The translations under genes and the position numbers were made by a program. The notes beneath the pieces are model-generated. The model did no database searches. It saw only the letters and a list, made by a program, of their open reading frames with translations, and was not told the origin of the DNA. This document shows positions 18,175 through 26,501 of a DNA stretch of 45,351 nucleotides, in pieces; within the stretch, counting starts at the first letter, position 1, and every line of letters begins with the position of its first letter. This stretch comes from Bacteroidales bacterium (lineage in GTDB: Bacteria > Bacteroidota > Bacteroidia > Bacteroidales > Tenuifilaceae), in NCBI GenBank assembly GCA_025361485.1, contig JANYLA010000125.1:1-45351 (forward strand), read 5' to 3'.

Positions 18175-19017
18175 ATGCTAAGTCAAGTCTGGAAGTCATG
18201 TCATAGTTCTATTTGTAGTTTGAACTTTCAAAACGAACGCGGTGTAAGCATTGATACCCTTTCAGGATTCAAAGTGAACCAATCATTGGTAACAACCGAT
18301 TATGCTTTTTATATTCCAAAAGCAAAAACGGTTGAAATATCTTTTGTTGATGAGGATGCCAATACCGTTGTAGCATCGATGAAAATTCCTTACCAAGAGT
18401 TTATTAATGATCTTAAGATTGGAGTATTCGATAACCAAACAGGTTACTCAATCTTTAAACTTGATTTCCCTGAATTTAGTGAGATACATGGACTGAAATT
18501 GAGCGAAAGAATGAAACTCCAGATTGGAAACGAAGTTGCAATGCTCGCATTTAGCGCTAACTGCCCAAATCTTTCTTTACGTTCAGGTATCATTTCGTCA
18601 TTCTTTACAGGTTCCCTTGGCAACCGTTTCTTTCAATTCGATGGGCTTTCATGCTTAGGGAACAGCGGTGGACCGATTATTGATCCTGCAACTATGCAGG
18701 TAATTGGAATTGTTTCACGCCGAAATACACCCGCTTTTCAATCGTATAAACAATTAGCTGATATCATTTCAACAAATATCGATGAACTTTCTAAAATTCA
18801 GGGTGTAGTCAAATTTGGTAATATCGATCCTATTCAAGTATTAATTGCCAATCAGAATCAAGTTAAGCAGTTAGCCAATAATCTATATAGATATACAGCC
18901 CTTGGGACAACACACGTAGTTATGCTCGATCAAATTTTATCGTACTTTAACGAAAATGCAGCATTAGAATATAATAATGAAAGGGTTAAGCAAGAGTTTG
19001 AAATTAACCTTAGTTAA
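18175..19017 (+). CDS. Trypsin-like fold protein, probable pseudo-protease
   Basis: 280 aa with a chymotrypsin/trypsin-2-like domain over about residues 10-200. The serine motif is clear: CLGNSGGPIID with Ser164, followed by VIGIVSRR, as in Deg-like or trypsin-like proteases. Where GFxVxxxxVLTxxHV is expected the protein reads GFKVNQSLVTTDYAFYI, so the catalytic His seems replaced (Tyr43). Where DIALLKL is expected it reads GYSIFKLDF, so the Asp seems replaced (Ser92 or Tyr91). There is no signal peptide, so it is cytosolic. The last 80 residues are helical. It probably acts as a binding or scaffold domain rather than a protease. It is the last gene of the divergent unit and is closed by a terminator. 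Confidence 0.75.
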   Translation: MLSQVWKSCHSSICSLNFQNERGVSIDTLSGFKVNQSLVTTDYAFYIPKAKTVEISFVDEDANTVVASMKIPYQEFINDLKIGVFDNQTGYSIFKLDFPEFSEIHGLKLSERMKLQIGNEVAMLAFSANCPNLSLRSGIISSFFTGSLGNRFFQFDGLSCLGNSGGPIIDPATMQVIGIVSRRNTPAFQSYKQLADIISTNIDELSKIQGVVKFGNIDPIQVLIANQNQVKQLANNLYRYTALGTTHVVMLDQILSYFNENAALEYNNERVKQEFEINLS

Positions 19018-19037
19018 AAATTTATTGAGTATTTGTT

Positions 19038-19060
19038 AACCCCGCTCTAAAGGCGGGGTT
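19038..19060 (+). terminator. Intrinsic terminator ending the STAND-linked operon
   Basis: An 8-bp stem, AACCCCGC/GCGGGGTT, with a 7-base loop followed by CTTTTTTC, 20 bases after the trypsin-fold gene's stop. It separates that unit from the aspartase gene. Confidence 0.9.
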
Positions 19061-19150
19061 CTTTTTTCAATAAAAATGAATAAACTTATCCATTCAATAA
19101 TTGTTCAGTAAATTTACCATATTAATTTGGGCTATTTAAAGTTAAACAAA

Positions 19151-19156
19151 AGGAGG
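19151..19156 (+). promoter_or_regulatory. Consensus Shine-Dalgarno of the aspartase gene
   Basis: AGGAGG within AAAGGAGGAG, 7 bases before the ATG at 19164. It stands out because most starts in this window have AT-rich leaders without a Shine-Dalgarno. A weaker promoter candidate lies upstream: TTG at 19101-19103 and TTAATTTG at 19122-19129, spaced 18 bases apart. Confidence 0.7.
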
Positions 19157-19163
19157 AGACACG

Positions 19164-21026
19164 ATGGATATCAATGAGACATTTTTATTTCTTAAGAAGA
19201 TAGAACTTTTTAGAAACCTCAATAATGATGAATTTATTGGGCTAGCCAAGAGTGTGAAAGAAAATAAATATAAGGCTGGAGATCTTCTGTTTCGAGAAAA
19301 CGGACCCCGTGAAGATATTTTTATCATTTTTGATGGACAAGTTGAGCTATATAAAAGCAACCCGTATGGGGTTGAACTAAGATTGACCCTTTTTGGGAAG
19401 GGAGATTTTCTTGGTGAAGGTTCTTGGGCAAATGATTCCCCGCATTCAACTTCAGCAAGGGCTCTTCAACCAACAACCGTTTATGCAATAAGCAGCGATT
19501 TTTTCAATAAAAATGCAGATACTACCCTTAAGATTTTCTCTAATATTGCAAGGGTTATCTCAAGACGCATGCGAAGTGTTAATAGTCGAATGATTAATCC
19601 TGCTGCTCAATACGAATCAGGACAAACAAGAAGAGAGCATGATCTTTTAGGCGAGCGAGATGTTCCATTTGAATATTATTATGGTATTCAAACTCTTAGG
19701 GCGATAGAGAATTTTAATATTTCGGGGGTAACCTTAAATTTCTATCCTTCGCTGATTGAAGCGCTAGCTTTGGTAAAAGAGGCCGCTGCTGAGGCTAATT
19801 TTGATTTAGGCTTGATTGATGAGAGCATAAAAAGCGCTATTGTTTCAGCATGTCGTGAAATTGTTAACGGAAAATTTCACAACCATTTTGTTGTCGATAT
19901 GATACAGGGTGGAGCAGGTACTTCAACAAATATGAATGCAAACGAGGTGATAGCTAACCGTGCATTAGAGATTCTTGGATACGAAAAAGGCGATTACCAG
20001 TTCTGCCACCCAAATAATCATGTTAATCTTTCTCAATCAACAAACGATGCTTACCCAACATCAGTTAAGATTGCTCTGATAAACTCAAATAAAAAGCTTG
20101 TACAGGTGCTTTTAGCGCTTGTTGAATCTTTTAGAAATAAAGCGCAAGAGTTTGCTCATGTCATTAAAATGGGACGAACTCAGCTACAGGATGCTGTGCC
20201 AATGACCTTGGGTCAAAGCTTTGAGGCCTATGCCGTAACGCTGGGAGAGGAGGTTGAACGGTTAAATCAGAACGCTAAACTATTTCTTGAAGTAAATATG
20301 GGTGCAACGGCAATAGGAACCGGCATTAACTCAGAGCCTGGCTACACCGATATCGTTATTAATCACCTTAGAAAGGTTACCGGACTTGAAATTGTTCTTG
20401 CATCAAACCTCGTGGAGGCAACTCAAGATACTGGTGCATTTATCATGTATTCCTCAGCAGTTAAGCGGTTGGCGGTTAAACTGTCAAAAATTTGTAACGA
20501 CTTGAGATTGCTTTCCTCGGGGCCAAGAACGGGTTTCAACGAAATTAATCTACCTCCGATGCAACCCGGTTCATCGATTATGCCAGGGAAAGTTAATCCT
20601 GTTATACCCGAAGTGGTAAATCAGATTGCATTCAAGGTTATTGGTAACGATTTATCTGTAACGATGGCTGCTGAAGCGGGACAACTTGAACTGAATGTTT
20701 TTGAACCTGTTATTGTGCAAAGTATTTTTGAATCAATCGAGATGCTTAAGAACGGAATGAACACTCTTAAATATCGTTGTATTGATGGAATAACAGCAAA
20801 TGAAGAGCGTTGTAGGATGATGGTTTATAATAGCATTGGTTTAATAACTGCACTTGTTCCGTTCTTGGGCTACGAAACGGCAAATCGACTGGCCAAGGAA
20901 GCGCTAGTAAATAACAGAGGTGTATATGAACTGGTTCTTGAAAAGGGGCTTTTGACTAAAGAGCAGTTGGATCTGATTCTGGAGCCCGAAAATATGATTA
21001 AACCTAGGAGGATGAAGCTGGATTAG
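19164..21026 (+). CDS. aspA: Aspartate ammonia-lyase with N-terminal cyclic-nucleotide-binding-type domain
   Basis: 620 aa. Residues about 155-620 are aspartase of the fumarase/aspartase superfamily, deaminating L-aspartate to fumarate. EHDLLGERDVPFEYYYGIQT, GGAGTSTNMNANEV and the signature PGSSIMPGKVNPVIPEV (about 468-484) favour aspartase over fumarase. Residues about 10-130 are a CRP-type beta-roll (GDLLFRENG, FIIFDGQVELYK, GDFLGEGSWA). In its phosphate-binding cassette Glu85 is present, but the position of the conserved Arg reads His94 (SPHSTSARA), so cAMP binding is uncertain. There is no DNA-binding domain; the beta-roll seems to regulate the enzyme directly. It has a strong Shine-Dalgarno and stands alone. 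In anaerobes this step feeds fumarate respiration. Confidence 0.93.
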   Translation: MDINETFLFLKKIELFRNLNNDEFIGLAKSVKENKYKAGDLLFRENGPREDIFIIFDGQVELYKSNPYGVELRLTLFGKGDFLGEGSWANDSPHSTSARALQPTTVYAISSDFFNKNADTTLKIFSNIARVISRRMRSVNSRMINPAAQYESGQTRREHDLLGERDVPFEYYYGIQTLRAIENFNISGVTLNFYPSLIEALALVKEAAAEANFDLGLIDESIKSAIVSACREIVNGKFHNHFVVDMIQGGAGTSTNMNANEVIANRALEILGYEKGDYQFCHPNNHVNLSQSTNDAYPTSVKIALINSNKKLVQVLLALVESFRNKAQEFAHVIKMGRTQLQDAVPMTLGQSFEAYAVTLGEEVERLNQNAKLFLEVNMGATAIGTGINSEPGYTDIVINHLRKVTGLEIVLASNLVEATQDTGAFIMYSSAVKRLAVKLSKICNDLRLLSSGPRTGFNEINLPPMQPGSSIMPGKVNPVIPEVVNQIAFKVIGNDLSVTMAAEAGQLELNVFEPVIVQSIFESIEMLKNGMNTLKYRCIDGITANEERCRMMVYNSIGLITALVPFLGYETANRLAKEALVNNRGVYELVLEKGLLTKEQLDLILEPENMIKPRRMKLD

Positions 21027-21080
21027 GCTGAAAGGTGATAGCTGTTCGTTGAATATTTTTGATGCTTGTATTTCGTTTCA

Positions 21081-21284
21081 CTACTTATCATCGAACTCTT
21101 TCAGGATTTTCTGAACTTCATCTTCAGTGCTCTTCAGTTTCTTTTTGCAAAAGTTTAAAAGCTCTGCAACGCGTTTTACATTTTCAGAAAGCTCGTCAAT
21201 GTCGAGTTCTTGATTCTCAATTTTATTAATAATTGATTCTATCTCTTCTATTGCGCTGTTGTAGTTCAGTTGTTTCTTCGACAT
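21081..21284 (-). CDS. xseB: Exodeoxyribonuclease VII small subunit
   Basis: 67 aa, the usual size. The sequence reads YNSAIEEIESIINKIEN then LDIDELSENVKRVAELLNFCKKKL, the two-helix hairpin by which XseB binds the XseA stalk. With XseA it forms a nuclease that degrades single-stranded DNA to oligonucleotides. It starts 5 bases after the stop of the upstream histidine kinase, so the two are surely co-transcribed. The partner xseA lies more than 5 kb upstream, beyond two kinase genes, which is unusual because the two subunits are commonly adjacent. Confidence 0.92.
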   Translation of the reverse strand: MSKKQLNYNSAIEEIESIINKIENQELDIDELSENVKRVAELLNFCKKKLKSTEDEVQKILKEFDDK

Positions 21285-21289
21285 ATCAG

Positions 21290-24190
21290 CTAATTTTTTT
21301 GTTTTTGATTGGGTAATGTAATGATAAAAGTTGATCCAACATTAATTTCACTTTCAACGGCAATGCTTCCGCTGTTTTTCTCAATAAACTCTTTGCAGAT
21401 AATTAATCCTAATCCTGTTCCCGATTCTTGATTTGTTCCTTTTGTTGAAATGCTATTGTCAACCTGAAATAGCTGATCAACTCCCTCTTTGCTCATGCCA
21501 ACACCGGTATCGGTGATGTATATGTCAATTTTTTCATTTCGAACGTAAGCCCAAATAGTTATTTCCCCACCAGTGCCGGTAAATTTAATGGCATTGGAAA
21601 TTATATTTCTAATTACAGTGGTAACAGTCTCTTTGTCGGCATAGGCAATGTCGGTTTCGTTTAAACCTGATTTTATCGAGATGTTTTTATCCTGAGCCGA
21701 CAATAAAGCAACTTCAATGCATGAATTAATTATTTCTTTAACGCTGATAAAGTCAGGATATAATTTAATCCTTCCTGTTTGGCTCCTTGCCCAGTTTAGC
21801 AAATTGTCAATGAGTGTTAATACCTTGTTCGACGATTTATTAATATGAGTGCTTATCTCTTTTATCTCAGGAGGAGAGAGAGTGCCTGCTCTTTCACTTA
21901 GAATTTCGGTTAAACCAACAAGCGCGTTAAACGGACTTTTAAGATCGTGAGCGATTATTGAAAAGAGTTTGTCTTTTGTTTGAATATTTACTTTAAGCGA
22001 TTCTTCCGAAATATAGAGCTTGTCGTTGATGTCGCGGATTATTGCGATTTTATCCTTTAGCGCTTGATTGTGTTTCTTTTTTTGTCGATATCCCCAAATT
22101 GCAAGCCCAGCAATGCCAAGTATTAGTATGGCTAAGGCAATGGCAAAATACTTTAAAACCCGTTGCTTCTTAATCTCAAACTCCTTGATAATCGCTTCCT
22201 GCCTTAGAAGTTGAACTTCTCCTTCCATCGATTTTATCTCTTCTTTCTTCTTGTCGAGCTCTAAATCGAGTTGTGCTTCTAGGTTCTTTTCGTTTCTTCG
22301 GGAATTATCAATGCTGTCGCGAATTCTAATGTGTTTAGTAAAGAATTCGAGGGCGAGTTTATTATTATTTGTTGATTTGTAGAATTCGTGCTTAGCCAAG
22401 TAGCCAAAATGAACTAAGACCATGTTTCCAATCTCTTTCCCTATCGAAATGGATTGATCAATACTCTTCTCAGCGATGTCAAATTTTTCTTGTTTTATTT
22501 GAATCTCACCAATTTTCCTAAGGCATAATGCCTTTCCCTCATAGTTGGCCGATTCATCATAGATTTTTATTGCATCTTCGAAATAATTTGTTGCAACTTT
22601 AAGGTTTCCAACCTGACGCTCTAAATTGCCCAAATCATTATACGTATCGGCAACTGCCTTGCCATCATTTAACTTCTGGGAGAATTTAAGGGCAACGATA
22701 TAATTATCCCGTGCTTTATCAGTTTGCCCAATTTGAGCTTGAACCTGTGCAATATTGCGAAGAGTACGAGCGAGGCTTGCCTCATCGCCCGTTTTCTTTC
22801 TCATCGTGAGTGCCTCCTGGAAAACCTTAAGGGCGATGTCGAATTGTTTTTGGTCGATATATAGATTCCCAAGATTTATTAATACATAAGCAGCTTCTGA
22901 AGGATCTTTTCCTTCAGTAATTAGATCACGAGCTTGTTCCAGATAAACGGTTGCATTTTTGATTAGGCCTAACTTTCTGTAGGTAATTCCAATATTCGTT
23001 AACGATTTTGCGATGTCTTGATCGTTTCCATCTTTTTCTCGAATCTTCAGCGACATCAAGTACCTTCTAAGCGCTTCAGCGATATTTCCTTTCTGGTTAT
23101 ATAGGTTCCCAATCTCATTAAGAGTTGATGCGATGGCTGATTGATCCTGCAATTGTTCTCTTATTCTTAATGCTTCATCCAATGCTTTATAGGCATCGTC
23201 AAATTGCAATTTTTGGCTATAAACTCTTGCCAAATTTTCAAGTGTGTTTGCTGTGGAGTTGAGTAACCCATTTTTTGTTCTGATATCTAAGCTCTGTTTA
23301 TAATAGAGTATCGCTTCGTTGTAACGATTAAAACGATAGTGCAGACTTCCAAGCAGGTTTAATATTTCTGAAATTTCTAGTTTGCTATTCGTTTCGTCAG
23401 TTAATTTTAAAGCCTGATTTAATTGGCTCAATGCTTTATCAAAGTTGCTGAGATCGCGATAAACCAGCCCAAGGTTTTTTAACGATGCAATAATACCAAG
23501 AGTATCTTTTAAGGATTCCCTTATTATATAGGATTTATAATAGTTTTCGAGTGCATCCTGAAAATGGCTAAAGTACCAATAGGTACTTCCAATGCTGTTC
23601 CATGATTCGGCTGTTAATTGTTTGTTGCCTAGTTTTATTGACTTCTCTAGGGCTTTTTTCTTAGCAGTTAATGAACGGTCAAAGTCGCCTGATGATTTAA
23701 GAAAATCACCCATTATTAAATCTATTCTTATCTCTTCGTTAATTAATTTTGCTTTTTTTGCTAAGCTACTAGCATCTGATAGTTTGGCTAAAAAGAGATT
23801 GTTATCACCCTGTTCGCTGCCTAGTTTACTAAATAGTATTAAGCAGTGTATTTGTTGTTCGAGTAAGTTTTTTCGAGTTGAAATAGCTATTGCGGAATCT
23901 AAATATACCTTGGCTTCATCGAATAGTTTAAAATTTATGCCCGATTCAGCATATATAAGATAAGATTCAACGAGTAATTTCTGATTATTGGACGACTTTG
24001 ACTTTGATATTAAGATTTTTGCTAGCTGTTGCGCTTTATTCGGATCTTCAGTAACAAAAGTTTTAGCTTGTTTTACTAATGTTTCAAGTTCTAATAAATT
24101 GGTGGGTTGACTTCTTCCCGCCAAACTTATCGTAACTAGTAGTGCGAGTATAATTGCTTTTGAATAACTCATGCTGATTTGTTTTAGCAT
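21290..24190 (-). CDS. TPR-repeat sensor histidine kinase (long paralogue)
   Basis: 966 aa. A signal peptide (KAIILALLVTISLAGRSQ) is followed by about a dozen TPR units over residues 40-620 (repeating A..xLGNLY..G/A.A...Y..AL), a coiled coil, one TM segment at about 678-698, then HisKA with phospho-acceptor His748 in IIAHDLKSPFNAL. The HATPase_c domain shows N-box NIISNAIKFTG, DTGVGM and GTGLGL. No receiver domain is attached and no response regulator is next to it. A second ATG six codons in (24172) also gives a good signal peptide. The TPR region is presumably periplasmic, as is usual for this Bacteroidota class. The ligand is unknown. Paralogue of the next upstream gene, 45 bases away. Confidence 0.93.
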   Translation of the reverse strand: MLKQISMSYSKAIILALLVTISLAGRSQPTNLLELETLVKQAKTFVTEDPNKAQQLAKILISKSKSSNNQKLLVESYLIYAESGINFKLFDEAKVYLDSAIAISTRKNLLEQQIHCLILFSKLGSEQGDNNLFLAKLSDASSLAKKAKLINEEIRIDLIMGDFLKSSGDFDRSLTAKKKALEKSIKLGNKQLTAESWNSIGSTYWYFSHFQDALENYYKSYIIRESLKDTLGIIASLKNLGLVYRDLSNFDKALSQLNQALKLTDETNSKLEISEILNLLGSLHYRFNRYNEAILYYKQSLDIRTKNGLLNSTANTLENLARVYSQKLQFDDAYKALDEALRIREQLQDQSAIASTLNEIGNLYNQKGNIAEALRRYLMSLKIREKDGNDQDIAKSLTNIGITYRKLGLIKNATVYLEQARDLITEGKDPSEAAYVLINLGNLYIDQKQFDIALKVFQEALTMRKKTGDEASLARTLRNIAQVQAQIGQTDKARDNYIVALKFSQKLNDGKAVADTYNDLGNLERQVGNLKVATNYFEDAIKIYDESANYEGKALCLRKIGEIQIKQEKFDIAEKSIDQSISIGKEIGNMVLVHFGYLAKHEFYKSTNNNKLALEFFTKHIRIRDSIDNSRRNEKNLEAQLDLELDKKKEEIKSMEGEVQLLRQEAIIKEFEIKKQRVLKYFAIALAILILGIAGLAIWGYRQKKKHNQALKDKIAIIRDINDKLYISEESLKVNIQTKDKLFSIIAHDLKSPFNALVGLTEILSERAGTLSPPEIKEISTHINKSSNKVLTLIDNLLNWARSQTGRIKLYPDFISVKEIINSCIEVALLSAQDKNISIKSGLNETDIAYADKETVTTVIRNIISNAIKFTGTGGEITIWAYVRNEKIDIYITDTGVGMSKEGVDQLFQVDNSISTKGTNQESGTGLGLIICKEFIEKNSGSIAVESEINVGSTFIITLPNQKQKN

Positions 24191-24235
24191 AGGAAGGAGA
24201 ACAGGTGAGCGTTTAAAGGGTTATTAAGTTAATGG

Positions 24236-26428
24236 CTAAGAAATTTTTGTTTTTGGAATAGTAAAAAAGAATGTGCTCCCCTTACCTTTATTGCTCGTAG
24301 CCCAAATTCGACCATGGTTCATCTCTGTAAATTCTTTACAGAGCAACAGTCCAAGTCCTGTACCATCCTCATTTGCTGTTCCTTTGTTTGAAATTGAACT
24401 GTTGAGTTGGAAGATTTTATCTAAATCATCAGTATCTATACCTATACCTGAATCCGATATGGAAACTTCTATTTCGGAGACTAAGTCTTTCGCACTAATC
24501 TCAATATTCCCATTGGTGTTTGTGAATTTTATGGCATTACTTATCAAATTTCTGACTACTGATGATATTATATTCTTATCCGCATATGCAGTAATCGCTT
24601 CATTAATAATTACATTGACTGTGATTTTCTTTTTGTCGGAGTTAATATGCAAAAAGATAACCTCTTGTTGTACTAGCGGCAGTAATTCAAACTGTTCTGG
24701 GTGATAGGAGATTGATTTAGTTTGAGTTCTAGACCACTGTAATAGATTGTCAAGAAGTTTAAAAAGACTTTGTGATGATTCGTAAATAACATTTATATAC
24801 TCTTTAACCTCTTCTTTTGTATAGGAATCGAAGTTTTTTTCGAGCAGCTCGCTAAATCCTAAAAGGGCATTAAATGGATTCTTAAGATCATGAGCAATAA
24901 TGGAAAAGAACTTATCCTTTGTAGCATTTAACTCCATAAGGTTATGCTCTGATTCGATTAACTTACTATTTGTTAGTTCAAGCTCTTTATTTTTTAAGGA
25001 TAAAAGAAAACTAGCTTTTCTTTTACGTTTTTGGCTGAAAAGAATTACAAATACGAGAACTATAAATAGTACAAGCGAAAGCACTAAGTATTTCTGAAGG
25101 ATTTTATGTCTGTCAACCTCAAGGGCACTAATTTCTTTGTCTTTTTTTAGTAGTTGAATTTCTTTCTCTTTTGCTTCCGTTTCGAAACGGGTCTGCATTT
25201 CGAGTATGCTGCTAGTTTTCTGTTGATTGTATAAAGTATCATTATATGCTAACTGCAATCCTTGATATTCAAATGCTTTATTGAAAAGACCTTTTTTCGA
25301 ATAAATTTTGGCAAGAATTTGATAGCTTTCCTGAATGACGTCTACAACAGGAAGTTTTCTTGCTAAAGGAAGGGCCTTGGTTACGTATTCTTCTGCTTTT
25401 TGTAAATTTCCAGTTTCTAAATATGCTGCAGAAATATTATTAAAGGTATTAGTATAACCAGATTTATCGAAAAGTTTAATACTATAAACCTGTGATTCAA
25501 AATAGTTTTTAAGCCCTTTTTCTAATTGACCCATCTCAACGTAAATCATTCCAATATTATTCATTGCAGTTGCGATACCGTCATCATCATTAAGCTGCTT
25601 TGCGTAATCAAGCGATTTGGTGTAAAATTCAATTGCCTTCTGATTATTTTTATTCTCGTTGTAAATAACACCTAAATTATTAAAGGTTGCAGCTAACCCG
25701 CTAATATCGTTGTCCTTCAAAAACAACGCCTTCGCTTTTTCAAGGTACTCTTCGGCTAGATCCCAATTTTTTAAAGCCATATGTACGTAACCGATGAAAT
25801 GATAAGTGTTGGCTAATTCAGAACTAATATTATGTTGTATCAATATGTTTGCAGACTTTATAGCAAATTCTAAGGACTTGTTTAAATCATTAATGCTATA
25901 GTAAACACTAGCAATTCTCTTGAGTAATAAACCTTCACTTTTATAATCTTCAATTTCCCTTGCTTTTTCGTTAGCTTGATTATAGGTATTTATGGCATCG
26001 CTAGTTTTTTTAAGATTTTCATAGGTTCTACCAATTAATAACCGAATGTTAATCTGGTTATCTTTATTATTTGTTCTTTCGCAATAATCTTTTGACTTTA
26101 AGTAGGATTCAAGTGCAAGTGAATAATCAAATCTATCGGCATAAGCATCACCAAGGCATTTAAAAGCCTCGTAAAAACTTAAGTCGCTCTTGTCCTTTTG
26201 AGCCGATTCTAAAGCAAGGTTTGCAAAATAGAAAACAGAGTCGTTATTTTTTCCTTTATACTGTTTCGATAATTGCTGATAAAGCATTACCTTATCCTCT
26301 TCCGAGTAAATTTTTGCAAGAATAAGTAAACTATCGACTTTCTTTTTAGAATACAACTGCTGAGTTTTAATTGCGTTAGCAAATAAAAGCAGAAGCAATA
26401 ATGGGAGAAAGATTTTAGTTTTTAGCAC
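24236..26428 (-). CDS. TPR-repeat sensor histidine kinase (short paralogue)
   Basis: 730 aa from the GTG at 26428, chosen because it begins the signal peptide LKTKIFLPLLLLLLFANA. The frame is open up to a TTG at 26500 but has no ATG there. TPR units span about residues 40-400 (for example ATAMNNIGMIYVEMGQLEKG), then a coiled coil, a TM segment near 445-465, HisKA with His513 in IIAHDLKNPFNAL, and HATPase_c with NLISNAIKFTN, DSGIGI and GTGLGL. It has the same architecture as its downstream neighbour but fewer TPRs, so it is a tandem duplication product or a paired sensor. No receiver domain is present. It sits directly after xseA, inside the xse run. Confidence 0.9.
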   Translation of the reverse strand: MLKTKIFLPLLLLLLFANAIKTQQLYSKKKVDSLLILAKIYSEEDKVMLYQQLSKQYKGKNNDSVFYFANLALESAQKDKSDLSFYEAFKCLGDAYADRFDYSLALESYLKSKDYCERTNNKDNQINIRLLIGRTYENLKKTSDAINTYNQANEKAREIEDYKSEGLLLKRIASVYYSINDLNKSLEFAIKSANILIQHNISSELANTYHFIGYVHMALKNWDLAEEYLEKAKALFLKDNDISGLAATFNNLGVIYNENKNNQKAIEFYTKSLDYAKQLNDDDGIATAMNNIGMIYVEMGQLEKGLKNYFESQVYSIKLFDKSGYTNTFNNISAAYLETGNLQKAEEYVTKALPLARKLPVVDVIQESYQILAKIYSKKGLFNKAFEYQGLQLAYNDTLYNQQKTSSILEMQTRFETEAKEKEIQLLKKDKEISALEVDRHKILQKYLVLSLVLFIVLVFVILFSQKRKRKASFLLSLKNKELELTNSKLIESEHNLMELNATKDKFFSIIAHDLKNPFNALLGFSELLEKNFDSYTKEEVKEYINVIYESSQSLFKLLDNLLQWSRTQTKSISYHPEQFELLPLVQQEVIFLHINSDKKKITVNVIINEAITAYADKNIISSVVRNLISNAIKFTNTNGNIEISAKDLVSEIEVSISDSGIGIDTDDLDKIFQLNSSISNKGTANEDGTGLGLLLCKEFTEMNHGRIWATSNKGKGSTFFFTIPKTKIS

Positions 26429-26501
26429 TTTTCTATTTTTTGAGGTTGAAATGTATAAAAAATATAAGTCAAATACAAAACATTCAAACAGAAGAATCAA
26501 A

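Noticed and set aside
23592-23963. A 123-codon plus-strand ORF opposite the long histidine kinase
   Set aside because: Antisense to TPR-coding sequence; no start signal or family resemblance.
24273-24704. A 143-codon plus-strand ORF opposite the short histidine kinase
   Set aside because: It is antisense to the HATPase and HisKA region; its hydrophobic stretches are a by-product of the kinase's codons.
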